A DNA stretch of 64,000 nt from Peptoniphilus asaccharolyticus DSM 20463 (GTDB taxonomy: Bacteria > Bacillota > Clostridia > Tissierellales > Peptoniphilaceae): positions 1,294,173-1,358,172 of the forward strand of contig NZ_FWWR01000009.1 in the NCBI RefSeq assembly GCF_900176115.1. Direction: 5' to 3'. Positions 57,839-64,000 of the stretch are shown one piece after another. How positions within the stretch are numbered: position 1 is the first letter of the stretch; every line of letters begins with the position of its first letter. The notes below the pieces were generated by a model, which did not search any database, was not told the origin of the DNA, and saw nothing but the letters and a program-made list of their open reading frames with translations. A program made the translations under genes and the position numbers.

Positions 57839-57881
57839 TAAAAAAATCAATCCGTTGAGTAGACAATGGATTGATTTTTTT
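57839..57881. terminator. Bidirectional terminator between MgtC and the ABC permease genes
   Basis: AAAAAATCAATCC / TGGATTGATTTTTTT pair over about 13 bp; it ends both converging operons. Confidence 0.87.
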
Positions 57882-57882
57882 A

Positions 57883-59223
57883 CTATTCACTTCTTATTGC
57901 ATCTAATGCGGATAACTTCATAGCACGTTTTGCAGGGAAGTATCCGGCTAAAATTCCGATTAAGCAAGAGAAGAACAAAGCCACCAAGATCAACCAAAAT
58001 GGTATATAGGATATCTTAGGATCGAAGTCTCCAATTGAAGAGAATTTAGATAGTAGAAATCCTTTTGCTATAATATTGAACACGGTTGATAAAATAAGTG
58101 AGAGGATAACTCCGATTATTCCTCCGAGAAGCCCTATGAATCCGGCCTCTATAAGAAACAATTTTTTTATATCCGATATTGAAGCTCCGATAACTTTCAT
58201 TACACCTATTTCTCGAGTTCTCTCATAAATTGACATAATCATCGTATTGGTGATTCCAATTGCAGCTACTAAAAATGAAATTGCGGATATTGCGCCAAAC
58301 ACTGCCTGTATAATCAAAATATTTTTATTTTGGTTTTCCAAAATTTCTGCAAATATATTTGAAGCATTGTAGCCCATGGATTTCAAAGTTTCTTGTACAT
58401 ATTTAACATTTTTAATGTCATCTACTTTAACTTTAATAAGTGAGTATTCATTTAGCTTAGGTGGTGCTGTATTTGAAAATTGAGCAGAATCTTTTACTAA
58501 TTTTTTCAAGTAGTCTATTGGCATATATACTGTGTTGTAGTTTTGCCAATCATTTTCGTTTTCTACGAGCACACCAACTACAGAAACTTTTTCTGAATAT
58601 ACAGGCTTATTTTCATCACCTTCTGAAAAGTTTCCGGACATTTCTGCGCCCTCAATATTGACTTTAGAAATTTCAATTTTACTTTTCATAGGATCTACTT
58701 TAGTTGAGGCATCTATATTCATTCTCTTAGGGTCATTAAAATTTTTGGAAATACCACCGCTAAATACTATGTGTTTTGTATCTCCGGTGCCAAGTAGTCT
58801 TCCATCTTGTATTTTGAAATCGAAGTCTTCCATAACTTTAGGTGGTATAGCTATAATGCTTGCCCATTCGTTCACATATCTACCGCTTTTAAAAGTGGCT
58901 GATGCCTTGTAGATTGGCATTACAGAAGTTACGTGGTCGACACGTGAAGCTTCTGTAACGGCTGCATCATTTAATTTCTTTTCTTTGGTTTTTATTGTGG
59001 ACTCACCGTCCATTGCGCTGAAGTCTTTTTGCAAATCTAAAATAGTCAAGTTACCCATTGAAGAGTACATTGCCGTATTTATTTTTTGAAATCCAAAACC
59101 AATTGATAACATGACTATAATGGAAGTCGTACCTATTATAACTCCAAGCACTGTTAAAAAAGTTCTCAGCTTTCTGGACTTTAGATTTTTAAGAGCCATT
59201 GAAATTAAATCATTTATACTCAT
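57883..59223 (-). CDS. MacB/FtsX-type ABC transporter permease
   Basis: 446 residues. Four membrane helices: one N-terminal (KLRTFLTVLGVIIGTTSIIV) and three C-terminal (from about 310), with a large outside domain between them (about 45-305), the MacB_PCD plus FtsX layout. The block IYERTREIGVMKVIGASISD is diagnostic. Its ATG overlaps the stop codon of the CARDB protein (TAATG). Such permeases are mechanotransmitters rather than channels; the cargo here is unknown. Confidence 0.9.
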   Translation of the reverse strand: MSINDLISMALKNLKSRKLRTFLTVLGVIIGTTSIIVMLSIGFGFQKINTAMYSSMGNLTILDLQKDFSAMDGESTIKTKEKKLNDAAVTEASRVDHVTSVMPIYKASATFKSGRYVNEWASIIAIPPKVMEDFDFKIQDGRLLGTGDTKHIVFSGGISKNFNDPKRMNIDASTKVDPMKSKIEISKVNIEGAEMSGNFSEGDENKPVYSEKVSVVGVLVENENDWQNYNTVYMPIDYLKKLVKDSAQFSNTAPPKLNEYSLIKVKVDDIKNVKYVQETLKSMGYNASNIFAEILENQNKNILIIQAVFGAISAISFLVAAIGITNTMIMSIYERTREIGVMKVIGASISDIKKLFLIEAGFIGLLGGIIGVILSLILSTVFNIIAKGFLLSKFSSIGDFDPKISYIPFWLILVALFFSCLIGILAGYFPAKRAMKLSALDAIRSE

Positions 59224-61316
59224 TACAATTTCAAATCCTCATCATTTTTCTTTTGTTTATGTTTTTTATAGAAGACAAATCCACCAGCTCCTGCGCCCAA
59301 TATGACAAGTGGAATAATTAGCATAAGAGGGTTGAATGAACTGCCTTGTGGGATATCATCTGTTGTCTCCGGCATTGAGAAATCTTGTGCGTCGAAGGTG
59401 TAGTCACGTTTTAGAGTTTCCTTTTTACCGGTAGAGTCTTCGTATGAAAATTCTATTTCAAATTTGCCTTTTCCGGCTTTTTCCGGAGTTACAGAAACTG
59501 TAAATTGTTCTGAACTACCAGGAGAAAAATTGCCCTTGTAACTAGATGGAATATCAAATTTTAAATTCTTTCCGTTTATTTTAACCAACACATTATAAAG
59601 AGAAGCCTTTCCAGTGTTGAAGTAGTCCACAGACACTGGGTTTTCTTGTCCTACAATGAATTCGCCTTGAGGAACTATATCACCTATATCAAGTTTGGCT
59701 TTTTGAACAACTGGTATACCGATTTGTTCAGTGGCTTGATATTTTTCAGCTTTAGAATCTTCATACTCAAAAGTTGCAACCACAGTGTAAGTCTTAGCCG
59801 CTGTATCTGGAACTGTTGTAAACACTATTTCTTTCTCAACTCTCTTACCAGGTTTTATTTCTGGTACGTAGAATGTATTGGAACTTCCGACAGGTGTAAA
59901 GACAGATGCTGTACTTGGAGTGGAAGATGAACCGCTATTTCCTGATTGAGAATTGCCGGAGTTGTTAGAAACGGACTCTTGAGCATCAGATGTCAAAAGT
60001 ATTTTTATATTTCTAACTGATTTTTTTGCATTTGTATTGAATAATTTTAAATGCATTTTAAAAGGTGTACCGGCTTCTATTATTTCAGGGTCAAATGAGT
60101 ATTCTTCTAATATCAATTTTGGTACAGGAGAAGTATCTTTTGCATTTGGATCGACTGGCTTAGGCGCTTTTATAAACACACCCACAACTTGAGTTGTCTC
60201 AAGCGTTCCATCAGCTCCATCGCTATAAGTCACCTTTAAATCTACTGGATAGTTTTTAGTTTCTGCAGACGGTGTGGTAATGAAATCAAATGAGTAGTGA
60301 TTTGATTTACCTGGAGCAATGGATTTAGTTAAGACCTTAGAAACAGATTTTGAAGCTAAACCATTTTGATCTTGTGATACTGCAGTTACAGTAATGTTTT
60401 TAGCGATGTTCTTTCCTGTATTTGCTATGTCAAAACCTATTGTAGTAGTTTGATTTCTGCTAAGCACTTTTGTAGGGAAAATTAAGTTTTGAAACTCCAA
60501 GTTTGTAGAACTCTTAGGAGCTTTTAAAACATCAACTGAAAAACTATAAGAACCTTCTTTTGGAGCTTTTGTAGAGTCATCTCCAACAAAAGAATATTTT
60601 AGAGTCAGCATATAACTTCCCGCTGGAGTAGAACTATCAGATTTTAAATCGAAGTATATAGGTGTTGAATTACCCGGTTCAAGTGAAGTTATATCTATAG
60701 TAGAAAGTCCTTTTGCAAGAGTTAGCTTTCCGCTCTCTAAGCCTTCAAGAGAAATTTTTATGTTCTTAGCTGTGGCATCTCCAGTATTTTTAATTGTAAA
60801 AGGTACTTCAAATGGCTTGCCGGGTTGTACTGAACCGGTCCAAAGAGCACTCTTAGATACCTCAAGAGATGGATTGACAGGTTTTTCTGGAGCAACTACT
60901 CTAACGTAGATAGTTTCTTCTTGCTCTGTGAATGTATCATTTACGTAGTATCTTAGTTTTAGTTTTATAGGAACAGATTTAGTTTTGAAATCTCTTTCAG
61001 TTCTCAAATAGAATGTCCCATTTATAAAACTATTTGTGTTTATTTCGCCGTTGTTTATTGCATAGCCATCGCCGTCTATGTATACCTTTTCAGGATTTTC
61101 AATAAAGGCTTGAACAGAAATTCCACGTATATTTTCTTCGCTAGAATTGTTGTTTACTGTTATAGTTACAGCTGCAGCTTCTCCATCGTTTAAATTTATA
61201 GTTTGTGGAGCTGATACATTTAGTTTTAAGCCATGTGTTACTGGTGTACTTGCACTTACAAAATTTGAGTTAAATAATATTAAAAGTGCTAATAAATAAA
61301 TAGTAAATCTTTCCAT
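59223..61316 (-). CDS. Exported membrane-anchored CARDB-type repeat protein
   Basis: 697 residues. A signal peptide (1-22, ending FVSA) is followed by four or five immunoglobulin-like CARDB/COG1361 repeats, each with the pattern xxFxIxNTGxxxAKNIxIxL (for example PFTIKNTGDATAKNIKISLE and IGFDIANTGKNIAKNITVTA). A Ser/Gly/Asn-rich linker (about 450-475) interrupts the fourth. The C-terminal membrane helix (662-682) and Lys-rich tail leave the protein outside and anchored. Encoded between the ATPase and the permease, it is probably an extracytoplasmic partner of that transporter. Confidence 0.82.
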   Translation of the reverse strand: MERFTIYLLALLILFNSNFVSASTPVTHGLKLNVSAPQTINLNDGEAAAVTITVNNNSSEENIRGISVQAFIENPEKVYIDGDGYAINNGEINTNSFINGTFYLRTERDFKTKSVPIKLKLRYYVNDTFTEQEETIYVRVVAPEKPVNPSLEVSKSALWTGSVQPGKPFEVPFTIKNTGDATAKNIKISLEGLESGKLTLAKGLSTIDITSLEPGNSTPIYFDLKSDSSTPAGSYMLTLKYSFVGDDSTKAPKEGSYSFSVDVLKAPKSSTNLEFQNLIFPTKVLSRNQTTTIGFDIANTGKNIAKNITVTAVSQDQNGLASKSVSKVLTKSIAPGKSNHYSFDFITTPSAETKNYPVDLKVTYSDGADGTLETTQVVGVFIKAPKPVDPNAKDTSPVPKLILEEYSFDPEIIEAGTPFKMHLKLFNTNAKKSVRNIKILLTSDAQESVSNNSGNSQSGNSGSSSTPSTASVFTPVGSSNTFYVPEIKPGKRVEKEIVFTTVPDTAAKTYTVVATFEYEDSKAEKYQATEQIGIPVVQKAKLDIGDIVPQGEFIVGQENPVSVDYFNTGKASLYNVLVKINGKNLKFDIPSSYKGNFSPGSSEQFTVSVTPEKAGKGKFEIEFSYEDSTGKKETLKRDYTFDAQDFSMPETTDDIPQGSSFNPLMLIIPLVILGAGAGGFVFYKKHKQKKNDEDLKL

Positions 61317-61329
61317 TATTTCCTCCGAG

Positions 61330-62031
61330 TTAAGAGATTATTGATTCATTGTCTTCGACGTTTATAATTTTTCCATCTTTCATGTGTATTATCACGTCTG
61401 CATAAACTGATGTTTCAACATCATGAGTTACAATAATCAAAGTTTGATTATGTTTTCTGGATATAGAGCACATGAGCTGCATTATATCATCAGATGTCTT
61501 ACTATCTAAGTTACCGGTCGGCTCATCTGCAAAAACAATAGGGGGACTATCCACAAATGCCCTGGCAATGGATACTCTTTGTTGTTGACCACCGCTCATT
61601 TCATTTGGCTTATGCCTTAAACGATCTCCCAAACCAACTTTAGTTAGTATATCCTTTGCAAATTCATTTCTTTTTGATTTTGAAACGCCTTTAAAGGTAA
61701 GACCTAAACTCACATTTTCTGATGCATCCAAAGTGGGTATTAGATTGTATGATTGAAAAACGAATCCAACATTCAACTGCCTAAATTTTGTGATTTGATC
61801 TTCGTTTAAATTGACAATATTAATTCCACCAATGAGGACTTCTCCTGAAGTTGGTTTATCCAACCCTGCAAGTATGTTTAGTAGAGTAGACTTTCCACTA
61901 CCGGATGTGCCTAGCAGACATACGATTTGACCTTTGTTAATTTTCAAATTGACATCATTTAGTGCATATACAGAGGAGTCTCCCATCTTATATATCTTTG
62001 TGAGATTTTTAGTTTCTATAAAAGAATCCAT
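61330..62031 (-). CDS. MacB/LolD-type ABC transporter ATPase
   Basis: 233 residues. Walker A GTSGSGKSTLLNILAGLDKP, Q-loop FVFQSYNLIPTL, signature EMSGGQQQRVSIARAF, Walker B VFADEPTGNLDS, H-loop IIVTHD. It partners the permease two genes downstream. First gene of a three-gene operon divergent from the L10 leader. Confidence 0.93.
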   Translation of the reverse strand: MDSFIETKNLTKIYKMGDSSVYALNDVNLKINKGQIVCLLGTSGSGKSTLLNILAGLDKPTSGEVLIGGINIVNLNEDQITKFRQLNVGFVFQSYNLIPTLDASENVSLGLTFKGVSKSKRNEFAKDILTKVGLGDRLRHKPNEMSGGQQQRVSIARAFVDSPPIVFADEPTGNLDSKTSDDIMQLMCSISRKHNQTLIIVTHDVETSVYADVIIHMKDGKIINVEDNESIIS

Positions 62032-62183
62032 ATTTACCTCCTTATGAGATATAGTATAACAAACTTGCTAACTGATAGTAAATTTTAGTTTTACTAAGAA
62101 AAGGCAAAGGTTAGTTAACAAAAAAGTGTTAGTGATAATAGATATATTTACAGAATTTATTTTTAAATAATTATGGAATAGTG

Positions 62184-62212
62184 TTGACAAAAGATATAAG
62201 AGAGTATAAAAT
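62184..62212 (+). promoter_or_regulatory. Promoter of rplJ-rplL
   Basis: TTGACA (62184-62189), 17-bp spacer, TAAAAT (62207-62212). About 18 nt upstream of the L10 leader structure. Confidence 0.7.
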
Positions 62213-62227
62213 ACATATGTTAATTAA

Positions 62228-62325
62228 CCGCAGACAGTAGGGGAGCAATCTTAAAAAGCCTACCGAGGTAAGATCGTTTTAAATACGAATTTCTTAATCT
62301 CATCAGTCTGCGATGGGATTTTTTA
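62228..62325 (+). promoter_or_regulatory. Ribosomal protein L10 leader with attenuator
   Basis: CGCAGAC (62230-62236) pairs with GTCTGCG (62307-62313) around an internal GTAGG ... CCTAC arm and TCTTA ... TAAGA arm, the L10-leader layout. A competing terminator uses AATCTCATC (62297-62305) and GATGGGATT (62313-62321) plus T run. Excess L10(L12)4 should stabilise the leader fold or the terminator and reduce rplJL expression. Confidence 0.85.
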
Positions 62326-62342
62326 TATTTGGAGGTGAAATA

Positions 62343-62879
62343 GTGAAAGAAGAAAAGCTAAATGGAAAAGTCCAATTAGTAGATGAAATCAAAGCAAAGA
62401 TTGAAAGTGCACAAAGTATTGTACTTGTTAACTATAGAGGTCTTACTGTAGAAGAAGTTACTGAACTTAGAAGTAAATACAGAGAAGCAAACGTAGAATA
62501 CAAAGTTTACAAAAATACTATGATGAGACGTGCTTTCGAAGAACTTGGACAAACTGAAATTTCAGAATACTTAGTAGGACCAAGCGCGATAGCATTTTCA
62601 CTAGAAGATCCGGTTTCAGCAGCAAAAGTAACAGCTGAATTCGCTAAAGAACATGACGCATTAGAAATTAAATCCGGTGTTGTAGACGGAAAATTAATTT
62701 CTAAAGAAGAAGTAGAAGGTCTTGCTAAATTACCATCTAAAGAAGTACTTGTTGCTAAATTACTTGGCAGCATGAACAGCCCAATTCAAGGTCTTGTTAA
62801 TGTACTTAACGGAAATATTAGAGGACTTGCAGTGGTACTAAAAGCCATAGCAGAAAAGAAAGAACAAGAAACAGCATAA
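62343..62879 (+). CDS. rplJ: Ribosomal protein L10
   Basis: 178 residues from GTG 62343 with GGAGGTG (62331-62337) upstream; the longer frame from 62313 overlaps the leader terminator and ribosome site. Blocks: LVDEIKAKIESAQSIVLVNY, RGLTVEEVTELR, YKVYKNTMMRRAFEE and KLLGSMNSPIQGLVNVLNG. It anchors L7/L12 dimers on the stalk. Confidence 0.95.
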   Translation: MKEEKLNGKVQLVDEIKAKIESAQSIVLVNYRGLTVEEVTELRSKYREANVEYKVYKNTMMRRAFEELGQTEISEYLVGPSAIAFSLEDPVSAAKVTAEFAKEHDALEIKSGVVDGKLISKEEVEGLAKLPSKEVLVAKLLGSMNSPIQGLVNVLNGNIRGLAVVLKAIAEKKEQETA

Positions 62880-62915
62880 AATTTTAGTGCATAGCACAAA
62901 CAGGAGGATATTATA

Positions 62916-63296
62916 ATGTCAGATAAAGTACAATCACTTATTGAAGAAATCAAAGGTTTAACAGTATTAGAACTTTCAGAAGTAGTTAAAGCATTAGAAG
63001 AAGAATTCGGAGTATCAGCAGCAGCTCCTATGGCAGTTGCAGCAGCTCCAGTAGCAGGAGCAGCAGCTCCAGCAGCTGAAGAAAAAACTGAATTTGATGT
63101 AGTTATCAAAGATGCAGGTGCAGAAAAAGTTAAAGTTATCAAAGTAGTTAAAGATGCTACAGGACTTGGACTAAAAGACGCTAAAGCTATCGTTGACGGA
63201 GCTCCAAAAGCAGTTAAAGAAGGCGCAAGCAAAGAAGAAGCTGAAGAATTAAAAGCTAAATTAGAAGAAGCAGGAGCAACTGTAGAACTTGCTTAA
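62916..63296 (+). CDS. rplL: Ribosomal protein L7/L12
   Basis: 126 residues. N-terminal dimerisation helix (1-32), Ala-rich hinge (about 33-52: [20 protein letters not shown]) and C-terminal factor-binding domain with [17 protein letters not shown]. Preceded by AGGAGG. In most Firmicutes rpoB follows; here ISL3 copy 2 begins 28 bp later. Confidence 0.96.
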   Translation: MSDKVQSLIEEIKGLTVLELSEVVKALEEEFGVSAAAPMAVAAAPVAGAAAPAAEEKTEFDVVIKDAGAEKVKVIKVVKDATGLGLKDAKAIVDGAPKAVKEGASKEEAEELKAKLEEAGATVELA

Positions 63297-63323
63297 TTAA
63301 ATTAAATTTTAATTTAAAATAAA

Positions 63324-64000
63324 GGCTCTATAATATCTGTTGGGGAGTAAATCCCTAACAGATATTTTTATGCAAAAAAATTGCACTTATACGCTTTTAG
63401 TCCTAAACTTTAAGTAACCAACAACAAAGCTTGGAGGTGCATATAAGTGCAAAATAATAATATCATGAATTTGTTTGGTTTTAAAGATGTAGTTTTTGAT
63501 AGTGTTGATGAGAGTAATAATTTTGTTAATGTTCACGCTTCTGTTTCTAAGATGTCTATTTGTCCTCATTGTGGTTCTAAAAAGATTTGGGTTCATGATC
63601 ATAGAATTCAAAAGATTAGGGATACTCACATCCGAGGTAAGAAATCTTTGATTTTCTTAAAGAAAACTAGATATGATTGTAAGTCTTGTGGTTCTCGTTT
63701 TGAGAGGAATCTTGATTTTATTGCCAAAGGTCATACTATGACCAATAGACTTGTTTTTGCTATTGTTTCTGAGTTTGATGAGGTGTATTCTATATCTTCT
63801 ATTGCTAATAGGTATAATGTTTCTTCAAACACAGTATTAAGAATTTTAAATTGTTTAAGTGCTTCTAGAGATAGGCTATCAGAAGTATTATGTATAGACG
63901 AATTTAAAGGTGATAGTGGTAATAACAGGTATCAGACTTCTCTTCTTGATGGATCTAAACACTCTATCATAGATATCTTACCATCGAGAGATAAGAATAC
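63324..64000 (+). mobile_element. ISL3-family insertion sequence, copy 2 (partial, runs off the window)
   Basis: Begins at GGCTCTATAATATCTGTTGG, the same terminal repeat and hairpin as copy 1, now reading on the plus strand. The left flank is AAAATAAA (63316-63323); an 8-bp duplicate should lie past the right end. It sits directly after rplL, inside what is usually the rplL-rpoB spacer. Confidence 0.92.
63447..64000 (+). CDS. ISL3-family transposase, copy 2 (5' part)
   Basis: Starts at GTG 63447 after GGAGGTG and stays open to the window end (184 codons seen). It is nearly identical to copy 1 at 4785-5981, with a change near 63780 (DEVYSISS against DEIYSISS). The CxxC zinc motifs and first catalytic Asp region (VLCIDEFKGDSGNNRY) are present. 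No lesion is visible in this part. Confidence 0.9.
   Translation, partial: MQNNNIMNLFGFKDVVFDSVDESNNFVNVHASVSKMSICPHCGSKKIWVHDHRIQKIRDTHIRGKKSLIFLKKTRYDCKSCGSRFERNLDFIAKGHTMTNRLVFAIVSEFDEVYSISSIANRYNVSSNTVLRILNCLSASRDRLSEVLCIDEFKGDSGNNRYQTSLLDGSKHSIIDILPSRDKN

Noticed and set aside
63387..63629. Minus-strand open frame inside ISL3 (also 5799-6041 plus strand)
   Set aside because: It is the antisense shadow of the transposase start and appears identically in both copies only because the IS is repeated.

Overview
The window comes from a low-GC, AT-rich anaerobic Firmicute. Gene content fits the Tissierellia/Peptoniphilaceae (a Parvimonas-like coccus): a complete Na+-type V-ATPase operon, a flavodiiron protein, amino-acid fermentation enzymes (carbamate kinase, formimidoylglutamase, a tryptophanase-family lyase), ECF vitamin uptake, and strong AGGAGG ribosome sites with many TTG/GTG starts. 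The family assignment is inference; no rRNA or tRNA gene is visible.

Layout. 1-3381: the 3' end of a Clp-type ATPase gene, then two tandem LOR/SDH-fold proteins and a carbamate kinase that appears to start at ATA. 3462-6104: an IS30 copy (A) and an ISL3 copy. 6318-14944: V-ATPase operon ntpFIKECGABD. 15044-20737: an IS-scarred accessory island with two inverted IS30 copies (B, C), a split and partly inverted surface-protein gene, a small secreted protein and a second type of IS30 element. 20965-36470: housekeeping block (hutG-hisS, ECF S component, MaoC hydratase, thiD, ABC-F, bcp-yaaA, ttcA-exoIII-flavodiiron protein, CapA, M16C protease). 37044-41272: tryptophanase-family lyase behind a long structured leader, IS30 copy D, and an iron alcohol dehydrogenase with a Rex-like operator. 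41339-43400: thiM-thiE-thiW behind a TPP riboswitch. 43607-48714: MFS transporter, mprF, a small unknown protein and a MerR regulator. 48887-51078: rpmG-secE-nusG-rplK-rplA. 51146-57835: glycerol-3-phosphate metabolism under a GlpP antiterminator, plus MgtC. 57883-62031: a divergent ABC/CARDB cassette. 62184-63296: L10 leader and rplJ-rplL, followed by a second ISL3 copy running off the end.

How the parts connect. The glp block (GlpP, a glycerophosphodiesterase and a three-part G3P dehydrogenase) lies between rplKA and rplJL, splitting a normally contiguous ribosomal cluster. Thiamin salvage is spread over two loci (thiD; thiMEW). Oxygen and peroxide defence is represented by bcp, yaaA and the flavodiiron protein. 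All complete transposase genes except the ISL3 copy at 4785 carry frameshifts or a stop.

The best-supported unusual structure is at 15044-17766. Two oppositely oriented IS30 copies have matching 4-bp target duplications only if the 481-bp segment between them is flipped back, and the same flip rejoins the two halves of a broken gene in frame.
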